From Urechis unicinctus (lineage: Eukaryota; Annelida; Polychaeta; Xenopneusta; Urechidae): a stretch of DNA of 64,000 nt. A model generated the notes under the pieces. The model searched no databases. It was not told the origin of the DNA and was given only the letters and a program-made list of their open reading frames with translations. Positions within the stretch are counted from its first letter, which is position 1. The number at the start of each line of letters is the position of its first letter. Made by a program: the position numbers and the translations under genes. The DNA lies in the NCBI GenBank assembly GCA_034190875.2, contig CM067346.1:39875562-39939561 (forward strand). Direction: 5' to 3'. This document shows, one piece after another, positions 13,841-25,810 of this stretch.

Positions 13841-16800
13841 ATAATCCATTGCGAATTAAAACTAATTTGGTCAATGCTTCGACAATTTAATACCACAATA
13901 AACATTGTCAGCAAGGGTTTGCATAAATTCGTTCGCTCGATGCTTCTTGTTATAAACACCGGGATGCGCATAAATCATTATTTGATTCATTTGTGGCAAT
14001 ATAGACTAATCGTCACTGGCAATACCGGCACGCCACGATATATCATATTGTTCTCTTAACGCACTGAAAGAACGCCAGAATTAATCTGTTATATGAGTAT
14101 AAATATAACATCTGTACATGGCTGTAATACACGTAAATATGGCTCACAAACAAATATAGCTAAAATATATGGCCGGGTGAATATTATGCATTGATTGGTC
14201 AAATTATAGATATATTTGCAAGCTGGTAAGTGGATTATGTAGTCGTAGTAACCATTGTATTATGCCCATTCCATAAGGAGCAGCTTAAAGTAGATGTAGC
14301 AAGACTACAACATGCTTCATCAAGTACGGTTGCCTGCCTACTCTAACGTAATAACATAGCAATGCGATATAACAACGCAGATCTGTCATATAGCATGTAC
14401 TTGCTGCTGTTTCTCACACACGTAACCATACAAATGTAATCGAATCTTAATTTTGTATTTTACTATCTGCCACACGAATCGTTTGTTAAATTTGTAAATA
14501 TGGAGGGATACAGCAATCAGCTTGGTCTGCAATGCATAAAATTCATAAACTCTGTGCAAGCTACCCCATTCATAATAGGTTCATTTTAGCTCAGTATATT
14601 GATGTACTAGCTTACAAATATTTACTACTTAATGACGACTGATGAATCACTTCAAGCGTGCGAATCGCTGTTAATCTCTGTATCGTCTAAGTATATATAT
14701 GCACAATTCATTCATGCTTCCATGAGTGTGAAATCTACATATGCATATAGAAATATCATCATAATCAGAGTGTCATAATGCTTAATAGAAAATCATCAGT
14801 GTTTTATACAACTATTTGTTTCCTGACGACATGTGGTAATAATAGTATGGTTTATGCAGAATATATTTTTGAAAGCATCGATCAAGATAGACGGCCAAGT
14901 CAAACACCAAGATTTCGTCAAATGCATTTACACATGACAAGTGAATGGCGTCATCAAAAAGACGCTAACATTAAACTCATTAATGAAAACAACATTCGAA
15001 TCATCAACTGAACACGATTTGCAGCGGGGAGGACCACAGAAAACTTTAGGGAATAATGAATATTTTCACGGGATTGTCAGGAAAAAAACTAAGTGAATAA
15101 GACAAGTTTGCATTACGATCGGCGTTGGCAAAACATTGTGCACAATAATGGTCCAAAATACAGAAGCCATGAGCATTTTGAAGATGCAAGCGATGATTCG
15201 CCGCCCTCAACTGTTCAGGTATATATCTAGCGAATGAAGTAGCCTACTGTTACCCTCATCCCATTAGAACAACTGCATATCTTTCAAGGCTTACCTTGGC
15301 ATATACTGCCCAATCGATAGCACTATCGACAATACTTTTTTTTACTCCGTGTAGAACTCTTCACGGATTCAAAAGCCGAGGCTATATTTGGACGCTGTAT
15401 GAACGACAATGAGCCGGACTGTCAGACAGTTCGGCTGTTGTGTATTCAGTAGAATGGTATATTGTGCTACCAACAAATCCAATCAAATTGCAAGGTCAAT
15501 AGCGGCATTTTATGAACTTGTTACCGTGTGCTCTTTCCAGCAGTCGTTCATGTTGGCAAACTCACTAGATCCTCAGAAACATTTTTGACAGTACAACTCA
15601 TGACGAACTGGTAATCCTCTGTATGGTTCTATGCTTGTGCATTTATCGATAAGAGTTTAGGTGGTTTCCACCATTAAATACAGCAAATGCAATGGAATTA
15701 AAGCAACATGAAGCACGTTCAACTGAATATGAAAACAGTTCGGGAACAGCCCGTCTTAGGTTCCGTCGCGCACCTTTGTACCAGGCCATTGACTGCATCG
15801 GGTTTAATACCTTGGCTGCAGCGACGGAATGCCAATACAAACTTATTGACCTGGCACGCCTAGCCCTCCTCCTTTCATGTTAAGGACCACGGATTTACAT
15901 GACTGTTCAAAAATCATTCCCAAATCTATCTGGTCAGGCGATGTTCAAAGCTTATATCATTTCCTTAGCATTTTACCACATCAAACGTCATCTGTTATTA
16001 TGCCGCATATTGATCCTGATATATTCACGAGGATTGCTTTAACGGCCATAATAATTTTGTTAATGGAGATGTTGACAGTTGATTATCTATCGCACGCCTC
16101 GCCAACTTCAAACAGTACTAATGCTTCGTTTTCGTGCAAGAGATAACCTTGCATCGTCCAAAATACATCGTCATAATCTATATCTAGAGCACATCACCTT
16201 ATGCCGTAATCAGGTATAGTTAGCTGTGCTGTTGTTACTCATCCCGAGCCCAGGCCGAGATGATTTACACCATTCAGAATTACATTATCATCTCAGTACA
16301 CAAACTGTTCCTTACATGCGACGGAATGAGTTGTAAGTAGTTAACGGGAGTTACAAGGTCGACGTGCCATTATTTAATGGCTTCAACGACTGAATCTGAC
16401 ATATATTGACCATTTGCTCACGCTTGTCAGAACATGAGCATTGCAATTGTATTTAGAGTGAAGATCAGTCATTATCATGGCCAAACAGGCAGAAACACTT
16501 ATATCATTACCACGAACAACCTGTTGGGGATCGATGTAACGAATGTGATGATAAGATCGCCTAGGCCACAATAAATCTAAATATATTGTTTACTTCGATA
16601 CGAAAGACTTTCACGGACTTCTGTTGGCGCAATGCAGACAAAATAAGGAGCAGTAAGTTTACAACAGTACCATTTGAAGACCATCAATTACGCAAGTAAT
16701 AGTTTGGTCATTTTTTTACTGGAATAATCTACCGATGTCATTGCTTATATACATATACATATCGATAAATATATATATATATATATAAGTATGGTTTTCT

Positions 16801-16980
16801 CAAAGGCAGACAATGTCTATTTTCAGATTTAGACTTGTTGCACTTACGTGTAACACTATCGAAGGTTATTACAGTGCTGGGTTGTTTGATGTTCGCAAAG
16901 TACGCCTTGTATAATTAACTTGTGAAATGATGATCAGTAAAAAAGCATTTTGTTTATCTTTCTTTCCTGTACGTAATTTA
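13841..16980 (+). repeat. Tandem-array block f, copy 2
   Basis: This block matches 7061-9740 in order. It follows block c directly, so blocks d and e are absent from this unit. About 15290-15840 has no counterpart in copy 1 and looks like private inserted DNA. A short (TA)n tract lies at 16745-16788. Confidence 0.8.
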
Positions 16981-17690
16981 AGTTCACTGTGCCACATGGC
17001 ACATGTCCATTAAACTATAGGCCAGTGCAACAAGATCGATTGTTGTCCATATCGGCAGTTGCTTAGAACATGTTTGGACCATTTCAGTTTCATGTCTACT
17101 TTATTCAAAAGTGATAAAGGTCTCGAATGAACTATCAATATAGCTTATGCATGGTGCGATAGCAACAACCAAACTCGCAATTTGAAGTAAAGCGCTCATT
17201 CATGTTTGCATTGCTCTGGCAGTAAGCAATGTGTCCCATAGGATTAGACGTTGGGTGCTTGAGGCTCTGAGGTCTCTGGTGCCATACATTTCTTGCCATT
17301 CCGGGACCCTTTTCTAGTATTACTGTCTTGGTTATCCACCGCGCTAGTGTAATAACCACCATAAAAGCAGTAGGCAATGCTTATGTTTCTTAATTGCACA
17401 GAGTGTAACCACAGTTAATTTATGTGACGTTCTATATATCATATCCTACCAGCTCACACAACATTTAAAGAAATGTGTTTGGATCATGTTTAGAAAAATT
17501 CAATTAATGGCGATTTAAGATTTGAGAATAGCCCTGGTACCTCACGTCATGCGGCATTGTAGGTTTGGTAAGGCAATTGATTACACATTTGGCACAAAGC
17601 GACCATCTGCAAACCTTGACAATTAATATCCGTAGCAATTACTGTCGTAAGTAAAACGCAAATAATCTAATTTACTGTCAATTGTCCTCA
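16981..17690 (+). repeat. Tandem-array block g, copy 2
   Basis: This block matches 9741-10210. The stretch around 17540 with ggtacctcacgtcatg aligns to 10180-10200. It ends where a third block b begins. Confidence 0.65.
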
Positions 17691-18135
17691 TTTTTTGTCG
17701 TCGTAAATCACCAGACTGTATATTGCTTCTTCTGTAATGACCATGCATATCCTGGAATGACTTGAGTAATCAACGTCAACTGCTCGCATTGCAGGCCAGG
17801 GAAGCATAATGAATGTGTTGCCATGATTAATGTCATTAGCATATTATGTTAGGACGATGAACATTGTTTGATGCATCAGTGGTAAACATGACAACGAAAT
17901 TAAAGGAAATATTACTGCATTATCTTCTTGCTCGTCTGTTATTGTTGCATTTATGCTTAATTCCTATTTGACTAATATCAGATCATATTCCCGTGAAAAT
18001 TATAGTTTGTGTAGCCCCAACCTTGAATCATTAACATATGATCATATGTTAATCATTATTTGATTGCCATCGATGTAAAAATGATTAACGTGATCATTTA
18101 AATATTTTTGACTATAATGTTACCCATTTGGCTCT
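17691..18135 (+). repeat. Tandem-array block b, copy 3 (right part)
   Basis: This block matches 1987-2455. The palindrome CATATGATCATATG is at 18035-18048. Confidence 0.75.
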
Positions 18136-19480
18136 GCGTAGGCCGCGATATATGAGACGGATAAAGCTGTAAAAACACTGCACATTTTAACAACACATAT
18201 ATTTGATAAATTGTACTTCGTATTTATACCCCCAAAAAAACCGATGAGCGCCATTCGACCATGGGGGCTTATTACGGCAAAATCTTAAAGTTGAGGACGT
18301 TGATATGTACATGTTGGCAACGATTACCAGAAATGGTTAATAATTTAATCTCGTCTTATGTGTGAACGGCATTGTTGCTATATGAATAATTGTAACCTAT
18401 GAAGGTATTATATTTTGCCAACATATCTTATAAGAGTTGCATTAATCAAATCAAGACCAAATGCATTATGTTGCACCGACAACGCCTAAGCAGCCTGTCA
18501 GAATAATTCACGCTTGGAGCATACACCTCTGACTACTGAACCATATTTCATTAAGAATATATCGATTTGGTCGTCTCATACGCTTAAATGTAATCAGCGT
18601 CTGTCATGGATTCAGACTGCCAATCCTTGTCTGTCAGAAGAATGATCAGGTGTGGGGTTGATTAACAGCCTCGGCTGTTTCTCGTGGCCTTTTATACACA
18701 ATAAGGCGCCAGTCTGACGGCTTTATATTTTGATGGCGCAGACAATTCGTCACAGCTTGTATTATACTGGAGGCTAATGACACGACCCCATAAATTACAC
18801 TTCGGTAATGCTGGCGCTTGGCTTTCTTAGTGCGCACACGTTATTACTGATACACAAGGGATACCTTAGTATCGTTTTGTTTGGGGAATAAAATGCCCGA
18901 AGTATCTGTCATTTGAGACCGAAATATTTAATATTTGTCATACTAGTAAGCATCATTGTTTTGTTGGCTACTGATGTATGTGTTTTGTCTCACTAAAATG
19001 TCGGGCCACTTTCCCTGTATTGTCGTTTGTGTTTACTCCGCGGACATAAGTCTAGTTCAAATGTAAATATCTAACTAATTACTACGATACTCATGTAAGA
19101 GTTGCACGTGCACGAAATCAAATATTGGTCCACCTGGTGCTGACTCATAGACTTGATGTCATTCGCTCGGCGAGGCAATAAGTTGATGCCTAGATCTGCA
19201 GTTTGCATAACTGAACACTGGCTTAGCCAACACAATGAACAAATTGTGGAGTGATATGCCAACATTTAACGTACAAATTATGTGCCGCGCAACGGGAATT
19301 AGATATTGGATTGAGTGTCATTGAAGGGTGTTAATTAGGGGCTAGTTGTACCATGGCACAGATTATCGCCTACTGCATTAAATATGTTATTGTGCACATC
19401 ACGTATATCCCCAAATCAGTACTGAGCTAATATCAGGTATCTTAGATACCCCAAGGAAATATATACATTCAACATGGAAT
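18136..19480 (+). repeat. Tandem-array block c, copy 3 (most complete)
   Basis: This copy contains both the part shared with copy 2 (18245-18990 against 13000-13750) and the part shared with copy 1 (19020-19480 against 2660-3070), so it is probably nearest to the ancestral block. Confidence 0.8.
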
Positions 19481-22320
19481 TCAATCTTGGTACAACACGA
19501 ATTGCTAATGTACTAAACTTGTCTTCCGCTCATAAATGCATCTTTCTTTTTGAAATCTTTTCAAACGGCACCAAGGTAACACGCCCAGATGTACTCATCC
19601 GATCTAATGGTGACTACTCTTCATACCACATTTGCCTCAGAGCAAGTTAAGATCTACCAATGCATTTTAATACTATAGCAGTGATAATGAAATGCACCGC
19701 ATGTGCTTGCCCAGCTTACCACTAACAATTATGGAGCATCGTAACATTCCCGTTGAAAGCAAAACCTTATATGACAGCTCAAAACTATATGCTAGTTGCT
19801 AGTCATGACTAATCACCCTAGTCAAGCACACGTGTTAATTTTGTAATAATGTGTCACATCCGAAGATCCAGTGATCTGCTGTCTCATGAACACCCGATAT
19901 AGAACGGCATCGAAATACATTATTGGTTGTTGCTTACCTAGGTAAGCTTAAAGTTGATGAAACCATGGCATTTAATTCCAGTTTGGTTATGTCGATTTTG
20001 TATGCATTATTTAGCATATCACTCGGCATCATATTTCACAATGCCACGTAGGATCATACATGTGCAGGTTTATGGTATTTAGCTTGTCAAAGCGAGTTCA
20101 TATCTCGTGGGGGAGGAGCAGAATAGATTAGTCATCTGAAAAAACTCTCATCAGCATATGGATGATGAAATGGAAAGACAGCAAATCTTGGCATTGTGCA
20201 GTGTTTTATTGTTTATAGTGATGCATTATGGCTAGATTATACACACTAGTTGATTGATATGCTTACAGGCGTACCATGACTTTCGTGTCCCACATGATTG
20301 TTTAAATATCTCTCTTTCTTTCCATTTGCTGAATAATTTTACCGCAATTAATCAAGATAAATAGTCCCCGGGAATTTGTTTTCACGAATGCACCGCAACC
20401 TTTCAAGGCAATGCGTACAGCATGTATGATTCAGCATTTATCGACAAAAATCCCCTCAGAATCTACGACCAAATTTAACATGGTCAACGTTATTCTCGAT
20501 ACAAAGAAATGCCATTATAAACAACAAGATAACATCCACAACGCAAATCATAAAATGTCCTTGGTACTAACAATTTATCTAATTAATTCGAACAACATAT
20601 CATTCTTTTGTGTCCAGAATCTGGAAAACGAAATTTAAACGCCGCAGCGTTGATCCTCCTGATTTCATGCGTAAAATTAGTCCATATTCGACAAAATCCT
20701 TTCGTTGAAGATTATTTCTTTTTGCAATGATAATAACGCACCGCTGTATATGTGTTGTGTGGCATGTTCTGCCCTTCAAAGTCTGTATCGAGAGTATTAT
20801 AGGCTTCATTGTGCACGCTTTTGGTTGCATTGAGCTACGACCAAGACTCTATCTGGACGCATAAACCACACAGACAACGACCTGATTACCAAGCAAGAAA
20901 GTAAAGGTGAATGTCGGATCATTTTGTTACGGTGTCTTAATGGGATTCATCGCACTTGGAACGACTTCAAGGCGATGTGTTATACATACGATGATCGTAT
21001 GCATAATGACAACGATGCAATACCAGAGCATCTTCATTTGATTTATGGCCTCACAAGTGCCATCACAAAATTGGTTAAAACCCCAACCGCTGTCGTGGGT
21101 GTCTAAACCGAAAATATTTGATCACTGTCCTCAATATATCCAGTGGAATTCTTGCAAGCAGTCCTTCACTGAATTAATAAGAGAAGCGTGGTTCGTTCAT
21201 GTTGCATTTATTTTGTCATTCACATTTTAATGCATGTCGACGAAGTTCAAAGCGTCCTCTTGTAGGACTTTTGCGATGCCATGTCGGCGTTGTTCATATC
21301 TGGAATATCGTACCTCTGAGCCGATATTGCTTTGCTTTGATAATTGTGGTCATCTGCGTAACGAGTTTAGCATGCGCTCTCAAGAGACTCGACCTTGACG
21401 GGCTCGTTATATTGTCCATATTCAATCGTCAGTCGAAACACATCACAAAAACACTAAACACTATAATAATAATTGTAATGAGGGAGTGTTCTCAATCAAC
21501 CATCTTATATAACGTTTCATTAAAGTACATGACAGTAGATTAATTGAAAATATCCAAACTGTGAACTGATTGAACGAATGGCATGATTTGCGTGTATACA
21601 CGTGTCTTCGTCACGGAGGTCGCCATGTCTGTGAAGCTTTACATGAATATCTGGATATGACCGATTCCATGATGTTAGGGATGGGTATCGTAACCCTCTA
21701 TGACAGAATCACCATCAATGTTTTGGTACGGCTTGCAGTGCATGTTAAGTAATACGGACTTCCCAAATAAGCTATGATCGATGATCATCCTCCTATAAAT
21801 CTGTTGCACTTTACAAACAATAGAGCTGTAGATCAACAGTCTACAACTTCATAAAGTCTTATATCTGCTTACTGTTCAGTGCGATAAACGCTGTCCAAAG
21901 TTTCATGTAATTATATGCACTTGTATTATTTGAATTCTATTTACAAAATATATGACTCATTGTTTTTCAGTTTGTAAATTATTTGTAAGATGTATTGCCA
22001 ACTCGGAAGCGTGGAATAGCATGTCTGCCCTTGATTTTTCAGATTATTTGTTCGAAAACTTGTTCATGTATCAATCAAAGCAAACGATGCTGAACATTGC
22101 TAACAACGTGTATGCGCCGCCCCTCTAGTATTATTACGCTCTATTAACCTCCACACTCGTTGTGACATTTACATACGACCGAGGCTAAATGGAGATGCAT
22201 TAATCACCAGCGACAAAATACATGCATGACTTTGAACTCGAATGTCAAACCACCTTGCATGAAGCTACTCCACGGAATACGAAACAGCGGCAATTCGCAC
22301 AAGAAAGACAGTGTAAACAG
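19481..22320 (+). repeat. Tandem-array block d, copy 3 (longest)
   Basis: The interval 20430-20960 matches 3690-4215, and 22070-22310 matches 4268-4550. The interval 20210-20315 matches 29467-29580 in copy 4. The middle, 20975-22035, has no partner. It holds a 114-codon frame at 21199-21543 with two hydrophobic stretches; I do not recognise it. Confidence 0.75.
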
Positions 22321-23060
22321 CAATGAAATCACCCAGTCGGTTGGGTTGCTATTGAATTTTACTGTGGACCTTACATTGCTTGCCTCGCACAATAGGTTTT
22401 AGACCAAGACGTTGGCGCACAATGATGCATAGCTTAGGTTATCCTCTGCCAATCTCTCACATTATGTATCCCGCACATCGAAGGTACTCATCGCTGCATT
22501 CGTTTACATTGACAGTTGTTATGCTGCTAGAAATACCCAACCCAGAAGGTCATATGCCATTCACACATAACATGGCGGGTCCTGTTTTGTGGGTTTCGGG
22601 TAAGTATATCAATATTTGCATATAATTCCCCGCAATATCTGCACACAGACTTCAACGTTAACTTCAATCAGGCGTGATGGATGATATGTAATTTTTCATT
22701 TAATCATCATTGCAAGTATTGACCTACTGGATCGTACAGTATACCGTTATTTAATCCCTGGATTGTTTTAGCACCAAGCGTACATGATCTGGCGCACAAT
22801 AATTGCATTTCTAATTCATCGTACACGAAGACGGCGTACCAGCGTTATTAGATGAGGGGATATCATGGCTTTTGTAAAGCTCGTATAACGAAAAAAGGGC
22901 ATAGTACAGCAACTATGTAATACAACAGAAATCAGCATCGAGCAATTGGCGATGAATATGATACAAAATATTCCCCTTCCTGGGATACCTAATGAAAAGC
23001 GCGATTCATGTTCGGATGGCTGCCTAAAAGATTAGCGTGATGAATAAAATAGAATGGCGA
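22321..23060 (+). repeat. Tandem-array block e, copy 3
   Basis: This block matches 6406-7060. An 81-codon frame (22380-22625) runs into the conserved GTAAGT at 22600. Its copy 1 counterpart is not in a compatible frame. Confidence 0.75.
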
Positions 23061-23079
23061 TATTTTGACACATTACAGA

Positions 23080-23089
23080 GAATATAGAG

Positions 23090-23127
<38 letters not shown>

Positions 23128-23185
23128 ATATATATATAGAGATATATATATATATATATAGGCAGATATATATATATATAGATAG

Positions 23186-23222
<37 letters not shown>

Positions 23223-23720
23223 TATATAGATAGAGATATAGAGATAGAGAGAGGAGAGATAGATCTATATATCTATATATATATATCATCTATCTATATG
23301 TGGGATTCTTCATATAGTAGAGATACATATCTATGTCTATATAGAGATATATATAGAGATAGATATATAGAGAGGATATCTCTCTCTATAGATATCTCTA
23401 TATCAATCTCTATACTAGAGAGAGAGAGAGAGAGATAGATAGAAGAGAGAGAGAGAGAGAAAGAGATAGAAAGATCTCTCTCTCTTTCCCTCTATATATA
23501 TATATCTATTCTCTCCTTCTCTATCATATATATCTCTCTCTATAGATATCCTATCTATTATATATTCCTCTCATATGAATATCTCTCTCTATATCTATAA
23601 TATATCCTCCCTATATTTTTATATATATCTCTCTATCTCTCTCTCTCTCTCTCCTCTATATATATATCTCCTATATATCTCTATCTATCTATATATATCT
23701 TATATATATATATTCATATA
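23080..23720. repeat. Compound TA / GATA / GA-TC microsatellite
   Basis: About 640 bp of interleaved (TA)n, (GATA)n and (GA)n, turning into their pyrimidine complement (CTCTCT, TATCTC) toward the right. The right half could fold back on the left half. Confidence 0.95.
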
Positions 23721-23985
23721 CCCTACTGGTGTAATTTGACCCATAACCAGTGGTTGCCCGAAAAACAACAGTACACAAATTCTGAAGCAGAAATTTTTTC
23801 TGATTAAACTTATGAACAAACACATTCATTTTTATTGTTAATGATTGAATGTTGTGCATCAATTTCCCCAGGAATATATACACTTAATTTCCCCCGATGA
23901 CCTGGATGCATGACTATGACAGACTTTGGCTTACTAATGTACTAACTTAAAACCACTATAAACTAGCTTGGCGTGATATCGCGGC

Positions 23986-24240
23986 ATCCCGGAAGTTCTC
24001 GTTATAAGTGCCGCTATTTGGCTGGTCATTTCGCTGATACATCTATCATTGCATCTCACTTGGGACCACGAGTAACTTTATTGCGTCTGTAGCTTAGGAA
24101 TGCAGTTGTCACAATGTTATCAATGCTAACCACGCCTCATTGTTAAGTCAGAGACACGTTTACTGAACATCTGTGAATCATATGCAACCATTATGACTTA
24201 AACGGTCTCCACTTCCCAATAAACAACATTATATGATGAT
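23986..24240 (+). repeat. Tandem-array block a, third copy (partial)
   Basis: The phrases tttggctggtc, agagacacgtttactga and aaacggtc occur in the same order as at 505-690 and 11300-11490. It lies beyond a microsatellite from block e, where an f-g stretch would be expected, so f and g have been lost or replaced here. Confidence 0.7.
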
Positions 24241-24494
24241 GTCTCATAATAAATATTTGTGGCTTATGCTATGAGCAACTTTTTATCATAAGATTGTCAT
24301 ATATGTCATTTATGGTTGCAGTTATTCTGTCTGTGCCATGTTGATTGCGTACACTTTATGGAAGGCGTAAGAAAGTATTTAGCACTTAATAAAACAACGC
24401 AAATGTGTAAATAAACCGGTCGATGATATAAATTCTATTGCAATGTCATTGAGACAGGTATGGGCATTATCCTGTCATGTACACTCCAGCTATG

Positions 24495-24499
<5 letters not shown>

Positions 24500-24544
<45 letters not shown>

Positions 24545-24734
24545 TATATATATATATATATATAGATATATATATATATAGATATATATATATATATATA
24601 TAGAGATATATATATACAGATATACATATATATATATATATGTAGAGATATATAGATATATGTCTCTATATATATCTATCTCTATATATATATATATATA
24701 TATCTATATATCTATATATCTATATATATATATC

Positions 24735-24775
<41 letters not shown>
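24500..24775. repeat. (TA)n microsatellite with GATA variants
   Basis: This is a continuous TA-rich tract ending directly at the MITE-like element at 24776. Confidence 0.95.
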
Positions 24776-24778
<3 letters not shown>

Positions 24779-25509
24779 AGTGACGATTACAACCATTCGT
24801 AGACTCCAACCATTTGTGGACACCTTTTTATAGTACATTTTTGCTACCATTAATAATCAATTATTTACTCGACATATATTAATTGATACAATGAAATAGT
24901 TTAATGCGAATAAAAATCTTTTGGTCACTTTTTATTCCTGGTATATACTTTTGGTCCGCGAAAGGTCGTCCACGAAAGGTCAAGACACTAATTTATACGT
25001 ATAGATCCAACCTTTCGTGCCCATATATATATTTGTTGTAGAAGTGATCATTATGAACCATTGGTAGCATTTCGCGATCTAATTCAATGTTGTAGATTGA
25101 TTAATAAGGTAAGTTTTTCGGTAATGAAATTCAAAAATAATTCAAATGTTTTAATTTTTCAAATAAACACATCCAACACACATGATGAAACATTATTTCG
25201 CCAATTTGGATCGAAGTATATCTGGCTGTATGGAAGATATTGAGGGTTGCGGGTTATGTCAACGAATGGTTAGTTATTAAAATTTCATTTCGCGATTATA
25301 TTCAAAATCCAAAAAAAATCACGCGTGAAAGATTATCTTTGTATGTTACTAGGACTAGACTATCACATTCGAATGGTCAAACCAAAATATTTTCAATTAT
25401 ATTGGACTTAAATGTGCGTTGACTTTATGTGGACATACTGGTTTATCCTTTCGTGGACCCAAGTCTATGAAAGGTTGGCGTTTGTCCACTAAAGGTCGCG
25501 TTCGTGCTA
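24776..25509. mobile_element. MITE-like element between two TA tracts
   Basis: The 734-bp segment has imperfect inverted ends. Near the left end are ACCATTCGTAGAC and CCAACCATTTGTGGAC. Near the right end are the reverse forms GTCTATGAAAGGTTGG and GTCCACTAAAGGTCGCG. Further internal copies of the motif (GTCCACGAAAGGTC at about 24969 and CCAACCTTTCGTG at about 25008) suggest repeated transposase-binding sites. Both flanks are long TA tracts, consistent with TA-target insertion as in Tc1/mariner elements, though the microsatellite hides any target duplication. It codes for nothing I recognise. Confidence 0.55.

Positions 25510-25810
<301 letters not shown>

Noticed and set aside
8111-15011. Pair of similar frames in block f copies (8111-8350 and 14778-15011) as a conserved small protein
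   Set aside because: Of 27 base differences in 162 bp only 3 are silent by my count, the opposite of protein conservation. Absence of indels alone is not enough.
13325-18837. Minus-strand frames at 13325-13546 and 18646-18837 as a duplicated gene
   Set aside because: They agree only at the start and then run in different frames; no known domain.
23032-23289. Long frames of Ile-Tyr repeats, here and at 25419-25866, 52090-52883 and 58006-58751
   Set aside because: They are translations of TA microsatellites. The same tract is open in several frames on both strands.
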